From the NCBI GenBank assembly GCA_001598975.1, contig BBXU01002858.1:1-14327 (forward strand): DNA of 14,327 bases. Direction: 5' to 3'. Both the position numbers and the translations under genes were made by a program. The notes under the pieces are model-generated. The model made no database searches, had not been told where the DNA came from, and saw only the letters and a list, made by a program, of their open reading frames with translations. Source of the stretch: Parachlorella kessleri (lineage: Eukaryota > Chlorophyta > Trebouxiophyceae > Chlorellales > Chlorellaceae). Shown here piece after piece: positions 7,101-14,327 of the stretch; positions within the stretch are counted from its first letter, which is position 1, and the number at the start of each line of letters is the position of its first letter.

Positions 7101-9407
7101 GTGTTTTAGGTGTTCCGTGGAGTGTACACCCCCCCCCTAAACGTGTACGCTGTTCCCACCTGCTGTGGAGGTTGCAGCCAGCCGATGTAATGTGTGCAAA
7201 CTTTAAGGTTGGGCAATGCTTACCCGTCAGACCCGTCACCTGTCCTGCTCTGCCTGCTGCGCTGTCGCAGCGCCATTGTCAGCCGCGGCTACCACGTGCA
7301 CTCGTCGGACGTGGACATTGCCTTCCCGCCAAAAGCCTTGTGGCCCTCCATGATGCGCTTCCTGGAAGGCCCCGGGGCGGATGTTGCCATGGAGCGGGAC
7401 CTGTGGGGTCCCATCAACACTGGCTGCGTGGTAAGCTTCCTTTACATACCTACCTACACAAGCAGCTGTGCTCCGGGGCTGGGGCAGGGGCTGCCAGGGC
7501 CAGGCGCAGCGTGACCCAGTGGGATGGTGTGACGGGAAACCCCTGGCCTCATGAAGCTGGGTTTGCCATGCTTTGCCCACAGCACTCCTTGCATGGGGAT
7601 CCCATGGTGCATGGCAGGCGCACTTGTTGTTGTCGGGCGTTGGTGGCTAGCAATGCAGACTGAGCAGAGGCGGGGGTGCACTGGTCTGACGGACTTTGAT
7701 GCTGTGATGCTCTGCGTCATGCATTGTCTTGCATCTCTATGCCATTGGGAGCTGACATTGTGCCTGGCGGTGTCGCCATGTGGCAGGTGGTGCGTCCCAC
7801 CGAGTATGGGCGCGCGTTCATGGAGGCGTGGCAGGCGAGTGCCCGGGAGGACTCCCTGGCCGGGCTGAACGACCAGGAGCGGGCCATGCAGGTGAGTCAT
7901 GATGCACACCCTGCTGGCCGGGGCATAGTGCAGATGCAGGAGTGAAGTGAGAGGCCCGAGCCTTGGGGGTGATCTGTTGTGGATGCCCTGGCTGAATTAG
8001 GCCCCGCGTCCTACAGTCGCAGGGGTTTGCGCATGGCCATCCCCCAGCAGCTGATTGTTGCTGTGGTACTGCGGGCGCGGCCCGTGCGGGGCTTGTGGGC
8101 TGGCTACTGAAGGCGGGTTTGTGTCCTTTTGGTCCCCTGCTGACTCACACGGTGGCTCCGCTGAGCGCCCTCCCAGTGACTAGTGCTCCCATTGTTCGTA
8201 CCTCCGCAGCTGGGGCCTAGCGTGTTCCGCACCTGTGAGGGGCCCTGGGACTGTGCCCGCATGGCGGCAGAGCGTGCAGAGCAGGCCAGGCTGGCACAGC
8301 AGTACCCTGGGAATGGCACCGAGGTCCCACGCTGGGCCCTGCTGAGGCGCTACCACCCCGCATGGGACATGCTGTGGCAGGACCACTGCGCAGGTGGGCT
8401 AGGGCGAGTGTCCTGCAGCAAACCATCGCCGTCTTACTGGTGCTAAGTGTGCTGACACCTGCTGCGCCCTCCCGCGAAGTGCCACGCTACTGAGGCAGTT
8501 GTGCACCTTGGCCATCACGAGTACTTATACGATGTTGGAATGTATAGTAATGTATGAGCACCAACCCTTGGCAAACCCGCCCTTCAACTTTGGCCTTGCT
8601 GCAGCGCTCCACACCCAGTGGGCCGCCCCCATCGACCCTTGCATGCCGCCCAACCCACCCTACCACGCTGTGTGTGTCACGGGGTCCTTCGCCAAAATCC
8701 AGGGATTCAAGGCCACTGGGTTGTGGTTCTTAGATGAGGAGGGCACAGAGGGCTGCACCAAGCCCCCAGAGGGACAGGGGGAGGGTGCCGACGGGGCAGA
8801 TCAAGCCGCAGTGAGAGACTATGCGGCCAGGTTTATAGCGAGGGCGGCAGCGGAGAGGGAGGGAGAGCAGGGAGTGACAGGCTCACAGCAGGGGCAGGGG
8901 CAGGGCCAGGAGCCGCACCCGGGTCCGCAGCAGGGGCAGGTGGAAGGGGCGGGCAGTGCGGGGAGTGCGCAAAGGCGGGCCTTGCAAAAAGAGCAGCAGC
9001 AGCCCCAAGAGAGCCAGCAAGACCCACAGCAGCCGCAGCAAGAGCAAATTTTGCAGCCTCGGGCAGAGCAGCAAGCGCAGCCGCAGGCCGAGCAGCAGCT
9101 GCCGCAGGAGCAGGGGCAGGGGCAGCAACCGCAGCCGGCGCAGGAAGCCCCACAACAGGAGCAGCCGCAGCCGCAGCAGTTGCAGCAAGAGCAGCTGCCT
9201 CCGCAGCAGCCTGAGGATCAGCCCAAGGGGCAGCATGAGGAGCAGCAGCACCCGCAGCAACAAGGTGCGGCTGTGGCGCGCTGCCGGCCGCTGGCCTGGC
9301 GGCAACCACGGGCAGAGGCCAGCTTTCTGCACTGTGACAAGAGCCAGCTGGCGTGGGTATCCTATCCCCCTGACGACAGCGATGATGACTACAGTTGGCA
9401 GCCATAG
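4171..9407 (+). CDS. type II membrane nucleotide-diphospho-sugar transferase (GT77-type, PF03407-like) with Gln-rich tail
   Basis: Exon model: 4171-4423, 4674-4922, 4993-5135, 5461-5624, 6694-6879, 7271-7430, 7787-7891, 8210-8393, 8605-9407 (748 aa). All junctions keep phase. The ATG at 4171 is the first in its frame. Residues about 31-51 are a single hydrophobic signal anchor after a short basic tail, so the enzyme should face the Golgi/ER lumen. The catalytic domain begins near VVYFSGSHAVMMQ and continues with AGITNYMVATWGD. It then has the metal/nucleotide-sugar motif GYHVHSSDVDIAF (DVD at 345-347), PINTGCVVVRPT (379-390) and NDQ (413-415), the usual order in PF03407. Residues about 575-702 are Gln/Pro-rich, followed by an acidic end, DDSDDDYSWQP. 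Least certain is exon 4993-5135: if it is skipped and exon 2 ends at 4891, a 690-aa protein results. In Chlamydomonas-type algae such enzymes arabinosylate hydroxyproline-rich wall proteins (family knowledge); the sugar used here is unknown. Confidence 0.86.
5138..5436 (+). repeat. two pairs of intronic tandem duplications in the transferase gene
   Basis: A unit AAGGTTTGGGCGTGTTGATG starting at 5138 recurs almost unchanged at 5189 (period 51). It begins in the donor region just after the proposed exon 4993-5135. A second unit starting GGATGCG at 5322 recurs at 5381 (period 59) and runs up to about 5436, just before the acceptor at 5460. Confidence 0.75.
6157..6208 (+). repeat. G-rich tract with tandem GGGGT, quadruplex-prone
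   Basis: More than six runs of four or more G on the coding strand are separated by one to three bases, including about five GGGGT units. On the transcript this could fold as an RNA G-quadruplex and affect splicing of the long intron; that effect is inference. Confidence 0.75.
6597..6651 (+). repeat. degenerate, shortened copy of transferase exon 6694-6879
   Basis: GCAGGCATGGCGGTA...TTACATG and then CCTGCATGGCCATGCACC (6634-6651) follow the order of the real exon start. The last block matches 6750-6767 at 17 of 18 bases. About 40 bases present in the real exon are missing from the copy, so it cannot substitute for it. Confidence 0.6.
6835..7035 (+). repeat. CAAGGGGTTTG in exon and twice in the following intron
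   Basis: The 11-mer is coding at 6835-6845 (KGF) and recurs at 6917-6927 and 7025-7035 in the next intron. The third copy is followed by a CCGCAGCG acceptor-like stretch that resembles the next exon boundary. Confidence 0.55.
8881..9265 (+). repeat. CAG/CAA-rich tract coding for a Gln/Pro-rich tail
   Basis: The tract is dense in CAG, CAA, CCG and CAGGGG words and encodes about 128 residues dominated by Gln, Pro, Glu and Gly. It lies in the last exon of the transferase and is in frame to the stop. The other five frames are also open over much of its length, which explains several long spurious frames there. Confidence 0.85.
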
Positions 9408-9490
9408 CACTGGATGGTTGATGCCAGCTGCGACATGGATTCCCTGGGAATCCGCACAGGGCTGGCTTGGATGTCCTGTATATCTGGGCC

Positions 9491-9495
9491 TGTAA
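9491..9495 (+). promoter_or_regulatory. TGTAA polyadenylation signal of the transferase gene, at the transposon junction
   Basis: TGTAA starts 84 bases after the stop codon at 9405-9407. Its last three bases are the left target duplication of the transposon. The unbroken site would have read CCTGTAACACATT, so the signal was present before insertion and is preserved on the left side. Cleavage usually falls 10-20 bases downstream, which would now be inside the TIR. Confidence 0.6.
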
Positions 9496-9530
9496 GGCCA
9501 GACCAAGTAGATTCCCTGATCAGGGTGACC
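9496..9530 (+). repeat. left terminal inverted repeat of the Harbinger-type element
   Basis: These 35 bases are the exact reverse complement of 10130-10164. The inner part holds a 12-bp palindrome (9514-9525) that could itself be a binding site for the transposase dimer; that role is inference. Confidence 0.9.
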
Positions 9531-9678
9531 AAACCTAACTCGGACCGGGGGGGTGGGGGGTATATGTTCGTTCGGAGGTTCGTTTCGGAGGTTGCGCTTA
9601 CATAGCCCAAACACAGGCCATTGAGCCCCTAGACAGCCTGGATACAAGTCCACACCCTCCGAGCACTCCCTCCTGTCT

Positions 9679-10044
9679 CTAGGACCCCTCCATCCCACTA
9701 CTACTGGCTGCCGCCGCGGCCCCCGCCCCCGCCGCGGCCCCTATTGCTGCCCCTGCCGCTGCCCTTGCTAGGAGTCCTGACATGTGGGCCATGCCACTGC
9801 GACCCACCTGAAGGTTCACCAAGAACTCTCCTTCAGCAAGATAGGGTGTAGATAGTGCATCGAAAAGCTGCTGGAAGGTTTGTTCTTCCTTATAGCGACG
9901 TCCTCTATCCAGCAACTTCATCACCCCACACTGGAGATTGACATGCGCGTAGCATCCGCTCATCGTATACCCTAGGAAGATCCAAGAACGGGTTCCTAAT
10001 CTTATTTGGGAGGCCGCAAGGCGGAAATAACGCTGCCCGGCCAT
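9679..10044 (-). other. 121-codon open frame inside the transposon, function unknown
   Basis: An ATG-started frame runs on the minus strand entirely within the element. The first 90 or so residues have mixed composition (for example RRYKEEQTFQQLFDAL). The last 30 are nearly all Ala/Gly, produced by the GCC-rich block. I do not recognise a transposase, Myb or SANT motif. It may be a captured host gene fragment, the residue of an internal element gene, or chance. Its stop lies inside the element, so it does not fuse to the host gene. Confidence 0.3.
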
Positions 10045-10129
10045 GTCGGCGGTTACGTAATCATTGACAGTTTACGTAATATGGCACCTCCGAACGAAAC
10101 CTCAGACGACTGGCTGGAGGGGGGGGGCG

Positions 10130-10164
10130 GGTCACCCTGATCAGGGAATCTACTTGGTCTGGCC
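10130..10164 (-). repeat. right terminal inverted repeat of the Harbinger-type element
   Basis: This is the reverse complement of 9496-9530 with no mismatch. It is followed directly by the TAA target duplication at 10165-10167. Confidence 0.9.
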
Positions 10165-10560
10165 TAACACATTTCAACTTGCGAGGCTACGTTGTTCTGC
10201 CGGCCTGGTTCACTTTGGAGGTACAACTTGCCGCGACACTGCCAAGGTACAATGAATCCCCAACAGGATTGGCCTGTCTATCCTACAATCTTTGTATGTT
10301 GCAGAGGAAGGGAGGGGTGTAGCGGAGGAGTATAAGTGCGATGCTGTACGGTTTTCTGAGTTTCTGTAAGCTGGCGAGGTCCTTATAAGGCTGCTACCAT
10401 AGGTGTCGCAAGCATATAGTATTGTGTTCCTGTGGTGTTGGCCTCACAAATGTTGCCCCCCGGGTGGCCTGCTGTCACGTATGCAGCGGTATCTGTCATT
10501 ATGGGGAGAAGACCCAATGGGTAACAGGGCTTCATGTCTATGTAGGCAAGCGCCTCTTGA

Positions 10561-10589
10561 AGGAGCCTCCCTTGTAACGGGAAGCTCCT
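10561..10589 (+). other. inverted repeat with TGTAA in the loop
   Basis: AGGAGCCTCCC (10561-10571) pairs with GGGAAGCTCCT (10579-10589) with one mismatch. The seven-base loop contains TGTAA. Confidence 0.55.
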
Positions 10590-10685
10590 GGCTTTGTCTG
10601 AAGGCATCCATGGACACCGTGCCGGTACCTGGTGGGCCAAAGCGGACTCTCCCGCGTGCCTACTAGCCTGGGCTACAACTTGTGA

Positions 10686-10720
10686 CCAGTGACACGAGCA
10701 CCCAGCTCAGGTGTCACTGG
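10686..10720 (+). other. strong inverted repeat (hairpin) upstream of the methyltransferase gene
   Basis: CCAGTGACAC (10686-10695) pairs perfectly with GTGTCACTGG (10711-10720). GAGC/GCTC continues the stem inside, with a two-base bulge. It ends 12 bases before the strong-context ATG at 10733. Confidence 0.7.
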
Positions 10721-10962
10721 GCTGATGCCACCATGGCAGACAAGCCTGAATCGATGTTGTTTTTTATCCTCTATCTTTACCGCGCACTGCTCCCAGGCCA
10801 CTACTTCTACCCGCACAGGTCTGTCCAAAGCATTGCGCGCTTAGGCAATATTACGCAACCATCCTGTGACTTGACGCATTTGTATAGCTTGGATCTTAGG
10901 TCGTCTAGGGGTATGTGTAATGCCCTTGTGCCGTAAGCTTATAGGTTCTGGTGAAGCAAGCT

Positions 10963-10992
10963 GCACACGCGTTGTTGGGAACAACTGTGTGC
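10963..10992 (+). other. imperfect hairpin near the methyltransferase start
   Basis: GCACAC/GTGTGC and GTTGTT/AACAAC arms stack around a three-base loop with a small internal loop, about 90 bases before the ATG at 11080. If transcribed it would lie in the 5' leader. Confidence 0.45.
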
Positions 10993-11079
10993 CAGTTTGT
11001 CCCACACACAAAACGATCAGCCTGTGGAATTGGGGCTTAGTGTTGGAAACTCTGGGTTACTGCAAGATAGTACAGTCCT

Positions 11080-13451
11080 ATGGTGCAGAAGCAGTTGTTC
11101 ACCTCGCCATTGCGACATGCGAGCGGCTCCATGCTGCCCTTAGCGCTGCTGGTCAGCGTGAACATTCTTGCACTGCTAATCTACCATCAGGGGGGCAGCT
11201 GCGGCCAGCCAGCTCCACCTAGAGCCGCCAGCCTTCTTGGGGCCACCGAAGCACTGCTGCGAGAGGGGATAAGGGAAGTCATCCAGCCGCAGCAGCAACG
11301 AAGCCTGGTGGCCCTGATGACACGCGTTGATATACCAGCAACGCTACAGGCTGAGGGCCTCAAATCGGGTGCCGAGCTGGGTGTGCAAGTAAGCAGGACT
11401 GTGCGTGCCCCTGGCCTAGCCCCAAATCATTGCAATGCACGCTCAAACCGAAACAATCTTCAGTGATCCTAGGTTAAGTCAGTGAGATAGTCTTTTCATT
11501 CAGGTTGGCGACTTTGCTGCCTACACGCTGAGGGTGTGGACCGCTTGCGAGCGCTACTACCTGGTTGACCTGTGGGGCCACCAGGTGGGTGCAGTCCTTG
11601 TTGCTCAGTGCTTCGATATAGGGCACCTTCATAGCTGATGTCAAGCACTCACCCTGTGCTGGCATTGGAATGAACCACCAGTAGCCCACCACCACCACTA
11701 CACTGGCACATCAGTTTCATATGGGCCAAGTACGTAATCAGGAAGCCGGGTTCTGTTTCTGGGACATGCGGGCTAAAGGACAGCCTCTGCCCTATCGCTC
11801 TGTAAAGCGTTACCCTGCCTGCTCCCGGCTCTAAGAATATGGGAGAGTGCCTCCTTGTGTATGGGCCTAGCCTGTGGGGCTTGCCCACAGAGTAGAGTGA
11901 GCGATTGACGTGCCTGCGCTGTGGGTTACCGCTTCCCAGGCTGTGTGTCCCTGCCAGAGGGCAGGGGGCAGCTATCATGGCCAGGAACCCCAGCCTAAGG
12001 ACAAGGACATGGCCCCCTGATGGCTGACAAGCAAGGGAGGCATTCGCTGTTGACACGTATAAGCGGTTTGCTGACTCTCCGCCTCACTTTGGTCTTGTCG
12101 CCAGCCAAACTACGAGGATGTGGCCAACGTCGCTGACGATGAGCAGGAGAGGCGCTTCCAGCTTGCAAAGACCAACCTAGCGCCCTGGAATGACAAGACT
12201 GTGTTCCTGCGGAACTACACTGTGGGGGCAGCCAAGCAGATCCCAGATGACAGCCTGGATTACATCTATGTGGATGCCAGGTAAGGTTGGGTTGATTACT
12301 GGTGGCCGGGTCCTTAAAACAGAAGTTTTTATGCAATCCACTAACTGTCGCTACGGTACTGCTCCATACTGTTTGTGTTCAGCAAGCTAGTCGGCTGGAC
12401 ACATGGTGCAATGTGCTATCGGGCCTCAAGATTGTCTTGGTATCTCTTGCTAATGTTTGTAGGAAGCTCTCCACCACTGGGTGGACACTAGGCTCTGCCC
12501 GGCAGCAACCCCTTTTGCAAGCTAGCCACTGTCTGTTTGCCTGCTGCCCAGGCATGACTACTGTGGGGTGATGGAGGATTTGGAGGCATACTGGCCCAAG
12601 CTGCGGAGGGGAGGCATCCTGGCAGGACATGACTACCTGTGAGTGTGGCATGACTACCTGTGGGGTGTGCGCCCCCGCTAACCAGAGCGGGGCACGCACC
12701 AGCTTGGCGGGCGGGCAGGACCTCCCTGCAGCACACGGCAGCCTTGTGGTGAAGCGTATGGGGCGCTGAAAGGCGACAGACAGCTCCCTGGGCCCTCCTT
12801 AACGGCTGGGTGGATGCACTGTTTGCGTGCGTGGCGGAAGCTGGCAGGCGCGTCGGCTTCATTGTTACACCAACCCAGGTAAGAAGGCCAGCTAGTGTGT
12901 CAGGGATTTGGACCCCGTTACAAGGCACGCACACCCAACTTTAGGTTGTCCCTGCAGTGATGCCAACGACACATCTCTCAAGCAGACAAACCAGGACTGG
13001 AGCCTCTGCTTGGACGGCACCCGGAACATGGGGGCAGTGAAAGGGGCTGTTGACGAGTTCGCCCGCAGGCATGGGCTGCACATCCTGGTGAGGCCAACCT
13101 AGCAATCACTACCCTTGACACACACTTTGTTTCTCTACGAAAGTAGTGAAGAATGCCATGATTAGGGTTGCGAGGCCCTTCGGTGAAATTTCGCCGGGGG
13201 CGGGCTTCACCGGTGTGGTTGTTAATCTATAACGTTGTGGTTGTAAGGCCAACGCAGGTAGTATGCAGCCGCGTTGCCCCTCCTTGCCATGTATGAGCAT
13301 TTAACCTTATTTAGGTCGCTGTGGGCGACGTTCGCTGTATGGTGCTGTGCATGCCCATGGGACGCTGCTGATTATTGCCAGTATGCCTTGTGATGTGCAG
13401 GCCACATATAGGGAGCCCAGCTGGCCAAGCTGGTTGACACGGAAGCCTTAG
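11080..13451 (+). CDS. signal-anchored class I SAM-dependent methyltransferase (Methyltransf_24 type)
   Basis: Exons 11080-11388, 11504-11584, 12105-12280, 12552-12638, 12958-13087 and 13401-13451 join in phase to 277 residues. Donors are GTAAGC, GTGGGT, GTAAGG, GTGAGT and GTGAGG; all acceptors end in AG. An in-frame TAG at 11068 supports the ATG at 11080. Residues 18-35 are one hydrophobic segment after a basic N-terminus, so the protein is probably a type II Golgi/ER membrane protein. Motif I is SGAELGVQVGDFAAY (96-110) and the acidic residue after strand 2 is in YYLVDLWGHQ (Asp125). The family signature YIYVDARHDY (183-192) is followed by DLEAYWPKLRRGGILAGHDY (198-217), with the conserved His/Asp pairs that can hold a metal. 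It ends REPSWPSWLTRKP. It is a small-molecule or sugar O-methyltransferase by family; the substrate is not visible. It follows the transferase gene on the same strand, with a transposon in between. Confidence 0.9.
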
Positions 13452-14180
13452 TGGAGCCTTTGTCGTCGGGCCCTCCCAGTTGACCTTCCAGACAGCCATG
13501 GGTTGGTCTTGTGAGGTGTAAGGATGGCGGCAGGTGTGTAGGCAGGTGTTGGTGCGCGTGGGTGTGGCTCTTAGCGTCAAACTGGCCTGTCTAGTTGATG
13601 CACTGTTTATGACTTGCCACAAGCCACGGTAGGAAGGTTTGCGTTCGGAGGAAGTCATGAGCGAAGGAGGTTGAAGTGCAGTGAGTGGCAGTGCCGTGCC
13701 ATGTACGGTTGCTGGCTGCTCCAAACTCAAGAATATGCCGGACACCTGTTTTGTTTTTGCTGTTGTGCACAACCCTGCGCCTGCATTAGGCCTGGTGTTC
13801 GATGAGAGGTGGAGATGCTCCCATACGAGTGTCACAAGTGGTGCTAGATAACAACTTGCTAAATTGGCAGGGAGCCATGTGCTATTGTCTTAGGTAAGAG
13901 AGAGCAGTATGCACAGCCCTGAGGACATATGTGAGTTCCGTTCCTGGTTATGCAAGGTGCATGTCGGACTCGTATGCGCTGCTTTCGGCTGGGGTTGCGA
14001 GGCTGCCCGTATGGTTGACAGCAGCCAGGGCAGACAGAGGTGGAAACAGGCAGATGATGGACAGAGGCATTTGTAAGGTGCTTTCGTAGCTACTCAGGTT
14101 ATTTGACGTGAAATGAATCTCCAGGGGCAGTGCGTCAAGACTAAACCATTTAGCCTGTCAGTTGTACCAGTGCGGACGCT
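13452..14180 (+). other. methyltransferase 3' UTR and downstream sequence
   Basis: No further gene is recognisable on either strand. A 174-codon minus-strand frame (13311-13835) crosses the last methyltransferase exon and shows no family feature, so it is taken as chance. Confidence 0.5.
14072..14076 (+). promoter_or_regulatory. TGTAA polyadenylation signal, possible end of methyltransferase mRNA
   Basis: TGTAA lies about 620 bases after the stop at 13449-13451. A nearer TGTAA at 13517-13521 would give a much shorter 3' UTR. The sequence does not decide between them. Confidence 0.4.
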
Positions 14181-14214
14181 ACAGTTGCAACACGTGCAGC
14201 CGTCCATATGTCCC

Positions 14215-14327
14215 CCAAAGACACCCCCACCACCCCCACCACCCCCACCACCACCACACACACACATGCATTCCCCTGCCCCCCACCCACCCCACCCACC
14301 CACCACCACACACACACACACACGCCC
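14215..14327 (+). repeat. C/A-rich simple repeat at right window edge
   Basis: This is a mix of CCCCCACCA, CCCA and (CA)n units. It is compositionally the reverse complement of the GT/G-rich repeat at the left edge. Confidence 0.9.

Larger units (their letters stand above)
9496..10164. mobile_element. non-autonomous PIF/Harbinger-type DNA transposon (MITE-like)
   Basis: The ends 9496-9530 and 10130-10164 are a 35-bp terminal inverted repeat identical at every base, starting GGCCAGACC and containing the palindrome CCCTGATCAGGG. The element is flanked by TAA at 9493-9495 and TAA at 10165-10167, the 3-bp TWA target duplication typical of PIF/Harbinger. A second, 13-bp subterminal inverted repeat (TTCGTTCGGAGGT) lies at 9567-9579 and 10086-10098. 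The inside is too short for the DDE transposase and the Myb-like partner of this superfamily, so movement would need enzymes supplied by a relative. It contains G-runs near both ends, a GCC-rich stretch (about 9708-9776) and two TTACGTAAT copies near the right end. The perfect TIRs suggest recent insertion. Confidence 0.86.
10168..11079 (+). promoter_or_regulatory. intergenic region and upstream region of the methyltransferase gene
   Basis: No recognised exon is present. A TATAAG at 10331-10336 and a TATAG at 10883-10887 are possible core elements. An ATG in a strong context (GCCACCATGGC, ATG at 10733) opens a short hydrophobic frame that reaches a donor-like CACAG/GTCTGT at 10818. Spliced to an acceptor at 11075, it would extend the methyltransferase N-terminus in frame. 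The in-frame TAG at 11068 argues for the simpler start at 11080. Confidence 0.35.

Noticed and set aside
8833..9698. Long minus-strand frames rich in Ala or Leu, and a + frame rich in Ser/Arg (8956-9495)
   Set aside because: They are frame shadows of the CAG/CAA-rich tract of the transferase; composition follows directly from the repeat.
13311..13835. 174-codon minus-strand frame
   Set aside because: It overlaps the last methyltransferase exon antisense and has no recognisable domain.
14215..14327. Telomere repeat at the right edge
   Set aside because: The units are CCCCCACCA, CCCA and CA, not the TTTTAGGG or TTTAGGG type of green lineages.
1..14327. CRISPR array, tRNA, rRNA or bacterial operon
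   Set aside because: No regularly spaced direct repeats with unique spacers, no cloverleaf or rRNA signature, and every gene is intron-split.

Overview
The window looks like nuclear DNA from a green alga of the Chlamydomonadales type. It is GC-rich. The coding signal comes in short exons bounded by GT...AG introns, many of a few hundred bases. TGTAA motifs, the usual polyadenylation signal in this group, lie downstream of stops, and there is much simple-sequence DNA (GT/CA, CTAGT, GGGGT, CAG). The species cannot be named from the sequence alone. All coding signal I can support is on the + strand, in three head-to-tail genes.

Positions 1-about 3600 hold the 3' half of a lipoxygenase gene that begins upstream of the window: five exons, ending in the family's terminal isoleucine, then a long 3' UTR. 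Positions 4171-9407 hold a type II membrane protein with a nucleotide-diphospho-sugar transferase (GT77-type, PF03407-like) domain and a long glutamine-rich C-terminal tail. The best model has nine exons and 748 residues. Positions 11080-13451 hold a second signal-anchored protein, a class I SAM-dependent methyltransferase of the Methyltransf_24 type (six exons, 277 residues). Exon junctions were chosen so that phases match and the joined protein reads through the family motifs.

Between the second and third genes lies a complete 669-bp non-autonomous PIF/Harbinger-type element (9496-10164). It has 35-bp perfect terminal inverted repeats and a TAA target duplication. It sits exactly in the TGTAA signal that appears to end the transferase gene.

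The most unusual feature is a recurring pattern of partial exon copies. Short, degenerate copies of exon edges, often carrying the splice acceptor, lie in the neighbouring introns. Lipoxygenase exons starting at 295, 825 and 1748 each have one or more upstream decoy copies. The last lipoxygenase exon is copied past its own stop codon as a 39-bp, frame-preserving tandem repeat. One transferase exon shows the same behaviour. I see no CRISPR array, rRNA, tRNA or prokaryotic gene.

The transferase and the methyltransferase are both predicted Golgi/ER-lumen enzymes. They could act on wall glycoprotein glycans, but that is inference from family and adjacency only.
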